DNA of 64,000 nucleotides, taken from assembly GCA_008508345.1 (NCBI GenBank), contig QNGE01000874.1, positions 38,426-102,425 of the forward strand, in the 5' to 3' direction. The notes under the pieces are model-generated. The model was given only the letters and a program-made list of their open reading frames with translations. It was not told the origin of the DNA and did not search any database. The DNA comes from Paragonimus westermani (taxonomy: Eukaryota; Platyhelminthes; Trematoda; Plagiorchiida; Troglotrematidae). Shown here piece after piece: positions 11,090 through 21,974 of the stretch (the first letter of the stretch is position 1; every line of letters begins with the position of its first letter). A program made the position numbers and the translations under genes.

Positions 11090-11267
11090 TATATTTTGTT
11101 ATATAAGAATATTTTTAGACAGACGTGGACGTAGATAAAATTTAATCAGATTGTACAGTAAAAAGTTGTCAAAAATAACAATTATGTGAGAAAATTTGAT
11201 TTAAATATCCACGCAGTAAATGTTTGCCCTTTTTGAATCGCGCGCCAATATACGGAGGAGATCTAGA

Positions 11268-11877
11268 AATACGGTATTCAAATTCCCTCAATTTCTCTGA
11301 ACGCGTATGCTTCCAGGTAGCAAAACCTAAGAGAACCACAGTCTGTGTCGAAAAGGCGTTCATTCTACCGGCTGCGAAACTGACGCTCTGAAAAATATGT
11401 GCTCGGTCTCAGCTGAAGAATTGCACTTACATTTACTGTCATCTACGCAAGTCTGATAGGCTTATTAGGATATTCTTCCTCGCTCATCCATAGACAGCGC
11501 TGTGAAAAACTTGGTATAGATCCACTTTGGTTACGTAGACTAAAGTTGAACCTTACGCTGCTGCATAAACTCATGCATTCTGATGTGATTATCACATCGT
11601 TTACCGTCCACTTGCAACACAGCCCTCATATAGTCTATGAAACAAGGGTTCCAACTTGCCAACCCTTATATCCCGGCAAAATATACGTGCCAACTTCTCC
11701 CTTGTAAAGTATTCATGCATTTGGAATAAACTCTCAAATGATGTTCGAGCCAGTAACAGCATCCAGCATTTTAAAAAGGGTTTGGACAGCTCTCTTACAG
11801 TAAAAAACACACTGTCTATGTTCAAGCTCTTTGTATCACCTGTTAACCTTCTCGAGTGTGGTACGAGAAACACTTAG
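11268..11877 (+). pseudogene. CR1-B ORF2 C-terminal remnant
   Basis: Successive frames match the ORF2 tail of the intact element: LRYSNSLNFSE, then HLRKSDRL, then DPLWLRRLKLNL, and finally SCIWNKLSNDVRASNSIQHF, which matches YIWNKLPHAIRTSKNIHQF. The last open stretch (11656-11877) ends at a natural stop close to where ORF2 should end. Frameshifts near 11390 and 11460 and in-frame stops break the rest. The reverse transcriptase palm and the endonuclease are absent, so nothing functional remains. Confidence 0.8.
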
Positions 11878-12756
11878 CCGTCAGATGCGCATCACGTAGA
11901 TAACCACCCCGCTGTCTAACGCCACTCGAAATGTGAACGCGACGCTTAATATTAAGTCCAGCAGAACAACGTCATGTAAGCTTCAGCCATCACACGCTCA
12001 TTTCACGTGGCCCTTCAAACCGTCAACTCAATTCTCCGTATGCCCCAATAAATCCCGAGTACATAGCAAAATGCCAAAACAAACAGTAGATACGTCTATA
12101 TATTCCAATAATCCTAGAAAATAATAATAATTTCGTATGAGTTCTTTGTTAAAAATTCCGTCAGCACACTGTTTGTCATAGTAAATATTATAACTCCACA
12201 TTTTCTCATCTACCTTGTGAAATTGCATTCTCCTTTCCAATCCCCATATTATCCACTGAGCGAGGAAAGTTTTCTACGATGGATGGGCGCTCGAAACTTC
12301 GTCTAAGTTGATCGGTTCGCGAGTTGTTCAACTTCTTGAAGTTTTCGAGCAGTCGACGAAATCCTGCGTTGGAATCTGCCAAATCGTTTGCTGGACTCTG
12401 GGATTTCCCGCCATGCCTCGCCAAAACCGACCTGTCTTGACGTTCTCCAAACGTCAATTTTATCCTCTAGTGGGGAAGCACTTCAAAGATGCGCCTGAGC
12501 GTTCTTCAACGGGTGACCTTGAATTATTTAAAAACCTGCCCACCCCACAACCTTGTGAAGAGTAAATTAGTGTAAAATCCCATTTTCTGGAGACTAAATC
12601 TGTGAAGCAAGCGAACCATCTCCTTCTCTTATGCCTGCGTAATATTTTCATAAACTACAGTCATTTGCCTGTTGCCCACGTCCTCCTTGTCGGTAGGCTT
12701 CACGTTTTTGCTACTAATTATTTATTCGTTTTCGTATGGTTTGTAATTGTTTGCAG

Positions 12757-12830
12757 TGATCGCACATAACCCAGCGTGCTTCTCACATATGCGTTGAGAA
12801 ATATTTATTATTATTATTATTGTCATAGAT
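12757..12830 (+). other. CR1-B 3' end: hairpins and ATT tail
   Basis: TGATCGCACATAACCCAGCG begins at 12757. It is followed by TTCTCA, a loop CATATGCGT and TGAGAA, then TATTTATT and further ATT units. The second stem (six pairs) is perfect; the first is reduced to four pairs. Similar ends occur at 21487, 22612, 37205, 50418 and 55201. Confidence 0.75.
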
Positions 12831-14815
12831 GTCGGCAATCATCCTATATCTCAGGTACGACAAACAGGGGGGATAGATACGAATTTCGGCCAGAAACTCA
12901 CCGTGTAAAAGTAGTCACGTGTAAATTTTCCGTAAAAATTTTAGTGCTCATGAAGTGCTTGCAGTCGCAGCACATTTGTGAGTTTTCTGTTCGTTCATTC
13001 ATCCACGATGACAAAACTGTGCACGTCCGAGGAGTTTAGTCACGTATCCGCTGTGCAAATTTCAGAAACTTTAAAAAGGTGTCATTATCTATAGAAATGG
13101 AAGTGTCGTCAACCCACTACTTGCGAATGCCGGAGTTGCTAAATTATTCGTTCACCGCAAATTGTGGGCATCCCCTCGTCGTTTAATGAAATGTGCATTA
13201 TCTTCATGCCTTACTCTGCTAAAGCAAAGTTGTGGATGATCAAGTGACCTCAACAAACCTTTGCGTTTGAAACAACGAAGTTAAATATGACACCCTTCAA
13301 CAGTCTCAATAGTTGCAAGCAACTGATTTACCGACAGCTCGCGAGAGTACACAACCTTATTTAGCCGTAAATTCATCTTTAAAAATTGTGAACTCAGTGT
13401 GTTCTGCTCGGTAACCATGCGGGAAACCTCTGTCAACACTCCAAGCCATGGCAGTTATTTGAGGGGTAATAATCAGAGATCTACACTGTGGTACCGCCCA
13501 CTTTTCGATGTCCACATGTGATGGTCATATTTTCTCTTCCGCTAGGGACCACTCTCTCAGGTTAACCTTTAAAGTGCAGTGAACTCGGTTACGGTCTAAT
13601 TTTGGGCATTCAAGCTGGCAACCTTCTTGGGACATGCAAGTCCCGGCGGTCTAGTAGTTGTTTGGGCAATGCTTAGTATACACTTGAAGTCTGCCTGTAG
13701 ACTAGATTCAGAACAGTTGCGTCTGTAAGCAACCGATTCGGATTCAATAGGACAGAGGGTCGCATTGACCATTTTCTCATTATTAAGGCACTAAGGTATA
13801 AAAATGTTGGTACGAACTTAATAGAATGAGACAGCGACAAGCCTCGAGATTGAATCCACCAACTTTAAAAATTCCCTAACGAACGGTTCACGCGAATACA
13901 CTCAGATGCAACAGTCGCACAAAGGCGGAGATATAAGGCGCAAACTGAAACTAGGGTACATATAGGCAAATTTCCAGCAACTGGAAGTAAAGGATGTGAA
14001 GACCCAATAATACAGCAAGATTAACGTACGGGATGGAACTGATTTTCTGTGCGCGAAATATGAAGTCTTGTCAGACGTTGTAAGAAAAGCCCGTAATCAC
14101 AATCAAGCGGATTTTCAATGCAAGAAGGGTCAACGAGAAGGGAATAAATAGAAATAAGGAACGTGGTCGCCGGATTTCTATACAACATGGGAATCATCAA
14201 ACACTAAACCCCAGCAGCTACTTCAACAGTGCACACAGACAGGCAATCCAAAGGCGTGTTCCAATGAGACAGCGATACAGGTTAGTCTAAGGTCTATCTT
14301 TAAGAAGGGCAACTATCGCTAAGCACTATCACTGCCTTCCAATTCAAAGTACCACAATAATCGAACGACGCCATCTTTAAACATTCTTTAAAAATGCAGT
14401 CTTTCCTGCAAGGCATGGCTTTTTTCCAGACAAGTAAGGCTTAGCCAATATGATAAACTTCATAGATATCTTGACGGGGAACAAAGCCGATGGGTTCATC
14501 TCAAATGTCGTCTTCATTCACTTCTTCGCAATCTTCGTTTGCGTCAAGAGTAATTTTCCAGCACATGAGCTGTAGGCTGTAAGGTTCTCTGCTAACTTGG
14601 GGCCTTTTCAGGTAAAATTCTGGGGGCAAGTGTCGGAAGGAAGTTTTCTTCCCCTTTCTTAATGTCAATTAGAAGATTCGAACAGGTCGGCTATTGGTAT
14701 TTTGCATATATAAATATCGCTGAACCTTAAAAGTTTCCATCGATAACTGTTGCTCTATATGCCGGCTGACTAATAATCCGGGGTGTCAGTCATCAGAGGT
14801 CAATCTGCAACGCAC
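12831..14815. other. Region without a recognisable gene
   Basis: I see no coding signal. Part of it (about 13690-14290) is a repeat shared with 55460-56020, described separately. The remainder holds only short chance frames. Confidence 0.5.
13690..14290 (+). repeat. Unclassified dispersed repeat, copy 1
   Basis: Ordered blocks match 55460-56020: GCGTCTGTAAGCAAC, AACCGATTCGGATTC, ATTGAATCCACC, GGGTACATATA, ACAGCAAGATTAACG and CAGCTACTTCAACAG. The copies are diverged and carry insertions relative to each other. No intact frame is present. It may be the 5' part of a retroelement, but nothing in it names one. Confidence 0.6.
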
Positions 14816-14819
14816 TCAG

Positions 14820-16700
14820 GTCCCAAGCGTTCCGGGTTTTTTAATCATCAGCATAAAAAACAACGTTGTCAGAAATAAGGTCGAGAAGATCATTGACATA
14901 CGCCATAAACAACAGTGTACCAAGCACAGACATTGGGGGGCCCCATCAGAGGTCGGGGAGGAAGAAAACCCGATCAGGGTTTTACTGTGAACGTTCTGTT
15001 GCTGGGAAAAGATGTAATCCAGCGGAGGACCTCTTCTTGGATCCCTAAGTTTGTAGTTTACATACAAGGGGTCCATCAGGACACGGTCGGAAGATCTGGG
15101 AAAGTCAGAGAAGATTGCAACCGAGATGTGGCTATTGTTTCCGGTCTCTTTCAGGCCATCAATGAAGGAAAACTTATTGGTTATGCATAGCCAGTCGGGA
15201 AGAAAATCAGATTATTTAGAAGAGGAAAGGTTGTTTGAAAATAAATGCCCGAGGACTGAGCGTCGTAACGAAGGGGAGGCTGGTCGGTCGACAACTATTG
15301 AGAGAGTGACGATCCCCTCCCTTCGACATGGGTGTGACACTGACTTATTTCCATGCCTCCGGAACAGCGTCGGTCCAAAGTGTCTGGTTAAAGAGAGCAT
15401 AAAAGGCTGCTGTCAAACTGAGGGCTACTTCTTTGGGGATCTGGGGTTGATCGCGTCTGGTCTCATTGTACCATGAAGATTGACCTTTAACAAAAGATCC
15501 TGAACGTCTACTAGAGAGAAGTAAGATGCCAGGAGCGGGTATTGGAAGTTTTAGTTTTTCTCTGGTAGCTCACTTACTTGGAAAAAAATCATATTCTCTC
15601 GGGCTACCACTAAGATTTTTGACTGTATGTGTTGGGTGTGTTGACGGACTTCCTGATCGCTGATGTCTCGGACAGAGAGAAAGGCTTGTAGACACTTCGG
15701 CTTAGTCAACTTAAGTACCGCGGATATGGTGCACGAAAAAATAACTTCCTTAGTTTAGGAGGGACGAACGCCCAACCAGTTTCGAAAACGGTAGCTTAAG
15801 AGGTAAGGTTGCTTGAATTCTCTGAGTCAGGTGTCAGGATGAATGCATTTGAGAATGCTCCTAGTTTTGATAAACAGATTGGGAATAACACAACGTTTCG
15901 AGAAAGTTGTAATACTCTACGTTTTAACCACCTCGGGTGGCCTTCCTTACGAGTGTTGTAATCGAAATCAACTTGACAGAGGTTGAAACGTAGAGTATTA
16001 CAACTTGCTGGAAACGTTGTTATTCCCAATCTGTTCATCAATAACATGTTAAACACGACGCCCAAACTATTTAACTTCATTCGTACTACATTTGGCGCGG
16101 ATATCTCACAAGTGATTAATGATCGAATCACTTTGGCCAAGAAGCATGCCAACTGGGTTCTTAGACTTGCTTCCTGAAAATTTCAGAATGAAATCTTTGT
16201 TGCCACAACTTGGAGCCAGTAGAAGACAGAATCAAAGACTAGTAACTTTTGGCCACTATGCCTCAATGGGGTTTGATGATCACTCTGTCTACTAAGTGGG
16301 CTTCGTTTGTGATAACCACATCAGGCAAGGAGCGTGTCTGTACTGAACGGTGCCTTGTCGGCAGTTAGAAACACTGTGTCCAAGCTTTCTCGTAAACCAA
16401 CGTTGCAAGATATTCAAAGAATTCGCAGTCAGAGTCCTCATGAGAAGCAGCTTTTTTGGTTGAGTTGCGTTGCGTTGAAGTCACCTAAATAATAACATGG
16501 AGGGAACTCTGGGTAGACCTGAGACGATCTAGGGTGCCAAGAATTGCCCCGCCGTCGGATGTGCTGCACCACGGCAAACGCCACGAAAGACCAACGGGGA
16601 GTGTGCCACGACTGTAAGGTTGGGGTTTGAAACAGAGTTCATCGCATTTCTGGGGAGGTAAGTTCCCCATGATAGTTGATGCCGGGAGCTCCTGGCTCAG
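14820..16700 (-). pseudogene. LINE endonuclease-RT relic (YADD type)
   Basis: Reading the minus strand, an endonuclease remnant contains GDFNATQ (near 16480) and DVVITNEAHLVDRV (near 16330-16270). An RT remnant contains PEAWK and TPMSKGGD (15330-15290), HISVAIFSDF near 15120, SVLGTLLFMAYVNDL and the catalytic YADD (14844-14855). These motifs belong to a CR1/Jockey-group LINE distinct from the FADD elements elsewhere in the window. Frameshifts and stops occur every few hundred bases. The segment between endonuclease and RT holds a foldback. It ends shortly after YADD, so the thumb and the 3' end are missing. Confidence 0.75.
15869..16039. repeat. Inverted repeat (foldback), about 55-bp arms
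   Basis: The left arm 15869-15924 (starting GATAAACAGATTGGGAATAA) is the near-perfect reverse complement of the right arm 15986-16039 (ending TTATTCCCAATCTGTTCATC). There are a few mismatches or gaps in about 55 bases and a 61-base spacer. Both arms can encode KRRVLQL followed by NVV, so a piece of LINE linker has been duplicated in inverted orientation. Confidence 0.9.
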
Positions 16701-18325
16701 GAACAGAACACAGACCCCATGCGTCCATAGAAGGAGTCATTTTGGTGCAATCAGCAACCAGAAACACGCAGTTCATTATCGCTGAAAATTGCGGACTGCC
16801 GGGTCTTTGTCGAAGTAAGACTACGAGGACTAGCGTTGCGACCCAACTATCTGATTTCTGGTAGTATGATTAAAAGACCCGGAGAGTAAGCATGCACGTA
16901 ACGGAGGACTGATTCCTCATTTTACTACCTCCAAGAAGAAATAAAAGCACCAGAAAGAGCTCATTGAAGCCATCCCAGTAACGAGGGGGAGGGTACAGAG
17001 GACGGCAAAATTTCGCAAGGTTTCCTGGAGATCAGCGGCAGCTTCATCACAGCTCGAGCGTAGTTAAGCGTCCCTGTGGGACACCTTGCCTCCTGCTGTT
17101 TGCTCAACGTCGATAGCCTTTGAACCGCCTCAGCTTTCTGAATTACTGAAGGGTATTTTGCAGTTTTACACCCTCAAAAATTCAGGTGCTATTTTCTATT
17201 AGAGAAGAACTCAGGGATAAGTGACCCTGGTCCAGTCGAGGAAAGTGTGGCTGGAATGAGCTTTGCAAGGTGCACGGGGTGAACCAAGCAGAACTATTGG
17301 GCTGCATTGCCCTGGTATAAAATAATCTTAGACGGGGCTCATTTGGGGTGGACGGATTGCGGGTCTAGAGACAGAGTGGCAGTCTGTGTCATGTCCGGAA
17401 GTTACTCCTTCAGGCCCGTGAGGCTTCAAAGAGGATTGGCCATCCACTTGGATGGTGCAGTCGTTCCTGATGTGGGTGCGAATGCCTGGGTTCATCCATC
17501 CAAGAACTGTGGTGTGCTCTTAAGAAAAGGGATAAGGACTTATACGTCAGCCTGAAGTTTGGGGTCGGCCTTGGTGCCTGACCTTGTTCTTTCAGGCTGG
17601 AGGCGCCTCTACCGATACTGCAGTGAACGATCTAATGAGATTTTTCTTCAGATGAACTTGACCTTTCTTCAGTTTAACCGTGCTAATATTTGCCGGTAAC
17701 GTCGCAAGAAATCCGGGCTAATTTTTGATAGATTTCGGGCGAAGTCTGCCAACAATAACCAAGTTCGCTGACTCCGGACGGAAGAAATTGTCCAACATCG
17801 CTCTGGCGTATTTACCTGGAAAGAATGTGGCCAGAAATCCTCTCCGCAAAACAAGTCTCCAGTCCCGGGGAGCCCTGTCCCTCACGTTTGTTGTGGCAAT
17901 CTCAGTTAGAGCTGTGGAAAAATCCACGGCCATACGAACGGTCGCCATACCTGGACGAGCCGGCGCAAAATATTCTTTTTGTAAGCTCACACCTGACTTC
18001 ACGTCAGATAAATGTTTCTCAGTTTCAACCAGAGCTCCTTCTGCCGTGGCCATCTACGGTGCACTGACATACCTAGACGCCTTGCAACTACATTAAACGC
18101 GTCTTGTTTCTGATCGTTGAGGGTGTGAGCAGTGGGATAAGTACATTCCCAGAGAGAATGCAGCCTTTCGAAAAGGCGGATCACGCAGATATACGATCCA
18201 TTGGGGGGTGCGAGCAGAGTGTATTGGTCATCCGCGAGGCAGACAGACTCGAAGCATTCATACTGTGAATACGTCCGGCATTGCATACTGTTTTATATAG
18301 TCGTGCGGCAGTTGAATCGACCACA
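16701..18325. other. Region without a recognisable gene
   Basis: It lies upstream (minus sense) of the YADD LINE and could hold its ORF1 or endonuclease N-terminus. I could not match any frame to one. Two frames of about 110-120 codons overlap on opposite strands at 17718-18096; neither shows a domain. The plus-strand CR1 copy begins abruptly near 18330. Confidence 0.5.
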
Positions 18326-18329
18326 AACA

Positions 18330-20140
18330 CTTTGTTGAGGTCATTGGTGTGGAACACATTCTTTCTGACCTCTTACCCTAGTATAGCAACCGAAGTATTT
18401 GCTAAACACTTCAGACTTTGTACGGACATTATAGCCCCGGAAAAATCAAAACGCCGTAGTGTGTGTGGTAAAAGCTGGACCCTCACTCCAAAAGAGGAAC
18501 GTGAGCTCAAAAATCTGAAATCACGATACCGAAAAACACAAGACTTCTCCCCTATTATTCAAATGCACAAAATGTTTGACACGATAGAAACTAGAACCAA
18601 ATGCCCCACCTGGATGAAGAAAAACGTGTATTGAACAGCAAAGAGAAGAGCTTTGAGTTGATGCAGTTATTTAAACGCAGAAACTGTATAAGAGACCCTG
18701 TTATCTCAATAGTTACATTACGGAACAAAACTACCGTAGATGATCCCGTAACAATCTGCGAAGCCTTCAAATCGTATTTTGCTGCTCCCTTCAACATTGA
18801 GGAAAATGTATTGCCCCCACCTCTCCCTGTAAAAACAAACACGTTCCTGAGCCACGTCACTGTTGATGCAGTAAAAATCCGCTCTCACATAGCTACTATC
18901 ATCAAACACTCTTACCTTCCTGGTCCAGAGGGTATACACCCTGTTGCTTTCAAACACGGAGGGGATGACATCCCTTTCCTTTTGCTTGATATTTATACAC
19001 TTTCTCTATCGTTAGGTTCCTTCCCACTCCAATGAAAAAATTCTATAATTCAGCTCCGTTACAAAGGTGGTTCACGACAGAACATCAACAATTATCGTCC
19101 CATTAACCATACTCCAATTTGTTCCAGAGTATTGAAAGGATGATAAAATGTCGCATGGTTGAATTCTTATCATCACAAAATCTCATAAACCTATCCCAGC
19201 ATGGGTTCATCAGCAAACGTTCGTGCATGACGTGTCAGCTGGAATTCTTTGATCATGTTACAATATCTGCTGATTCAATGAATGCAGTTATCATACTCCT
19301 GGATATGCAAAAAGCTTTTGATCGTGTGCCTCACAAGCGCATTCTGATCAAAATGGCATCTTTCGGTATACGTGACCCATTACTCGGATGGTTTGCTTCA
19401 TACCTTGTGGACCGCACACAAACAGTGAAAATAGAAGATAATAGCTCAACGCCCAGACCAGTCACCAGCGGAGTGGTTCAAGGAAGCGTCCTGGGACCGC
19501 TGCTCTTTCTTATGTATATAGATGATATATGTAGAGTTATCAACCATGGCAAACTATTCCTATTCGCTGATGACATCAAACTTGTCTATACTTTTCCTAC
19601 TGGCGATCTCAATTCTTTTTTAGGAAATATACGGGAGGACATCATGTCTTCAGAGTCTTGGTGTCAAACCTGGCTGATGAAATTCTCAACCAATAAATCC
19701 ACCATTTTTGCACACGGTGGTCATTTACCAGAGGACTTTATAAAGCTGGATGGTCATGCTATTCCAACTGCCAATTCAGTCCGCGACCTAGGTATACGTT
19801 ACTCAAACTCATTCAATTTTGCTGAGCACATTTTTTTCCTAGTAGCTAAAACTAAGCGAACGATTGGATACATCAGACACTCATTCTTTTTTCCTGCAGC
19901 TCGACTGCACCTTTGTAAGCTGTGCGTACGACTCCAACTTGAGTACTGCACGTTCATATATAGTCACCTGCGCAAGTCTGATAGGCTAGCTCTGGAAAGT
20001 CTCCAACGTGCATTTACGAAAGGTTTAGTGGCTTATCCGTCTTCGTTGACCTACAGAGAACGCTGCCAGACGCTTAAACTGGATCCTCTTTGGTTACGGC
20101 GTCTCAAGCTAGGCCCTGCGCTCATGTATAATCTAGTTTA
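18330..20140 (+). pseudogene. CR1-A ORF2, second copy, broken
   Basis: It matches residues about 308-910 of the intact ORF2 with few substitutions. The RT core is present: GPEGIHP, NNYRPI, LLDMQKAFDRVPHK, SGVVQGSVLGPLLF and FADDIKLVYTF. The breaks are a frameshift near 18600, a nonsense TGA at 19033-19035 where the intact copy has the Trp of PLQWKN, and a second frameshift near 19120. The last roughly 100 residues and the stop codon are missing at the N (20141). The endonuclease is absent through 5' truncation. It is dead as it stands, but young by its similarity to copy 1. Confidence 0.88.
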
Positions 20141-20141
20141 N
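20141..20141. other. Ambiguous base (N) at a deletion join
   Basis: Sequence left of the N ends ATCTAGTTTA, equivalent to 6768-6777 of copy 1 (reverse). Sequence right of it, AAATTGCAGC, corresponds to about 6289-6298. About 470 bp of the element are missing between them. Confidence 0.95.
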
Positions 20142-21486
20142 AAATTGCAGCTGCATAGCGAAACTACATATGGCATCTTAAACATCCCCGTTAGTAGTAA
20201 CCAAACCATCCCGGTACTCTTACTCCATACTCAACGATTATCAGCTCTGTATAGCTATTAACCACTACGCAATAGCTGTGCAAGTTAAAACAGTTTAGAG
20301 AATATATATAACTTAACCTGTTCGCCTCATATGATTACATATAAATACGTGACTCTTCCTATTCTTACAGACTACCTGATAATCTTCCCGTGTTGCAAAA
20401 CATCTTCCCATTCCACACAACGGCCGTACATACTAAATCGACGTCGGAATTTGGCTGTAGTCATATACTAGGATAATCTGTGGATTGGTCACTTTTCGCG
20501 TTATACGACAACAATTATTTGTTAGAGATATATATTTTATTAATTAGCACAAAATTGTAAATTCTATATAAAAGATTTAGCCAGAAAATGTCAGACTCCA
20601 TCATTCGTCATACTTCACATGACTATTTTACGTTCTTATGCTTATCACGTGATTTTGCCTTTCATTCTTGATTCTACGGTCAATTCCAATGCGAGACAAC
20701 ATTCCACAACGTTCGGAAAATTAAAATACTGTACTGGTTGGGCAGTTCGTGAAATTACGTCGATTTGAGAAAATAACAGAGTCCAGTCCAGAAGATCGTC
20801 CATTTCTCCGGAAAAATTGGTACCCGCCCATCTTCCCTCATCTTCTCAAAAGTTTCTACGTATTTTTCCGAGGCTATCCACATCAATTGATAGCGAAGTT
20901 TTCCGAATTTTCATTTGTGCCATCCTGAATTTTTTTTCTGGCATGACATTGAACATAAGGCCAACGTTAGCCCTGTGATGTAACGTGCAACCGAAACCAG
21001 CGAACGCGCACGAATTTAATTCGAGCGTGTGACTGGGCGTGCTGCTGTGTTGTCGGTGCCGTTTTAGCTTACGTTTGTGTAAGTCGTGTGCATGGCTTAC
21101 TGGGCCTTCGGCTCATATTTGTTCGTATTGTTTCTCTTTTCAGAACTGTTTTTCGGACCCATACTTTGGGAGAGCGCTGTCCCATGGTGCGGCCACGTTG
21201 CCCAGATGTTTGTCTGCGAAGTCACGGGCATCGAGATTAGAGTCGGCTGACCTTCATGTTACAGTGAAGCAACAATTGATGTAAAAACTTAATACTTTTT
21301 AAAATAAAATATTGAAAATCTTGAGAACTATTGTTTCGGAAGCAACTGAGCCATCTGCCCCTCCGTAAACTAGAGTTTTCCATTATTATTTCGTCCGTTT
21401 TATTAATCTATTTCCATAAATGGTGTCTTGTGCAATTAACAATTACGTGTACGTTAGGTAATTCACTTTAAACTGTATGTACTGAT

Positions 21487-21545
21487 CACGCTTATCTGAG
21501 CGTGTTTCTCACAACTGGATTGAGAAATATACCATTATTATTGTT
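21487..21545 (+). other. CR1-A 3' double hairpin and tail
   Basis: Hairpin 1 is CACGC, loop TTATCTGA, GCGTG (21487-21504). Hairpin 2 is TTTCTCA, loop CAACTGGAT, TGAGAAA (21505-21527). The tail ATACCATTATTATTG follows. The identical block recurs at 22612-22670 in the duplication. The tail abuts a minus-strand RT frame directly. Confidence 0.85.
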
Positions 21546-21974
21546 ATCTCTGACCGAAGTGGCTGTATCAGTATTACAGTCATCTAGTGGGATGGAGCCA
21601 TGAGATAATTTACAATCATAAGTGATGATGTTCGATTTGTCCGTTGAGAGCGACACCAGCCGTGTTCTGCACCACAACTGCAATGACGCTTGGTCCTTTC
21701 GTATATTTTGTAAACAGAAATTGATGTTACTGCCCTGGCGGAGTGTGTAAACGAGTTTGATATCGTCAGCAAACAGAAAGTGCTTGCTATGTGTGATAAG
21801 GTCTTGTAAGTCATTTGTGTACATCAGGAAGAGCAGCGGACCCAGAACGCCTCCTTTGACCACCCCACTAGTCACTGGTTTGGGTGTTGAGTAGTGCTTC
21901 TCTATTTTGATTTTCTGAGTGCTATACAAGGGATCTTGTATGCCAAAAAATGCTATTTTGATACATCTTCTCAA
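21546..21974 (-). pseudogene. CR1-like RT fragment (duplicated piece)
   Basis: This is the first copy of the RT piece inside the tandem duplication. The frame reads SGVVKGGVLGPLLFLMY, then FLFADDIKLVYTL with an intact FADD, and ends at TATSVRD against the ATT tail of the plus-strand element. Its upstream part is cut at 21963 by the duplication join, so motif A is missing. It is best treated as an extra copy of 22670-23087. Confidence 0.8.

Larger units (their letters stand above)
5191..11160 (-). mobile_element. Near-full-length CR1-like LINE (family A)
   Basis: In transcription order the element carries ORF1 (11089 to 9782, frameshifted), a roughly 280-bp spacer, ORF2 (9499 to 6467, intact) and a 3' untranslated region of about 1.3 kb. 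The 3' region ends in a CACGC/GCGTG hairpin at 5226-5243 and a GGTAATAATA-type tail near 5191. ORF order, an APE-type endonuclease, an FADD polymerase and a short non-poly(A) tail fit the CR1 clade. The 5' limit is uncertain: it lies between ORF1's start and a plus-strand CR1 fragment beginning near 11268. Compared with copies at 20.9 and 33.8 kb, this one lacks roughly 330 bp inside the 3' region (around 5400-5460). Confidence 0.85.
11268..12830 (+). mobile_element. CR1-like LINE (subfamily B), 3' part
   Basis: This is a 5'-truncated element on the plus strand. It starts inside the ORF2 C-terminal region (RYSNSLNFSE near 11268) and runs through a roughly 870-bp 3' region to a hairpin-like end and a five-unit ATT tail at about 12805-12825. 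The 3' region is clearly the same as 49625-50465 and differs from family A, so it marks a second subfamily. It lies head-to-head with the 5' end of the family A element. Confidence 0.8.
18330..21545 (+). mobile_element. CR1-like LINE family A, copy 2 (5' truncated)
   Basis: This region is the reverse complement of the first CR1 element from about 8583 down to 5460, and it then continues to the element's 3' end. It begins mid-ORF2 (TLLRSLVWNTFF), the usual result of incomplete reverse transcription. A single N at 20141 joins positions equivalent to 6767 and 6298 of copy 1, skipping about 470 bp. Unlike copy 1 it keeps a fuller 3' region and ends with two hairpins and an ATT tail at 21487-21545. 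Confidence 0.85.

Noticed and set aside
17718..18096. Overlapping 111- and 123-codon frames on opposite strands
   Set aside because: Neither shows a domain, a start context or a partner gene. GC-rich overlap of this size is expected by chance.
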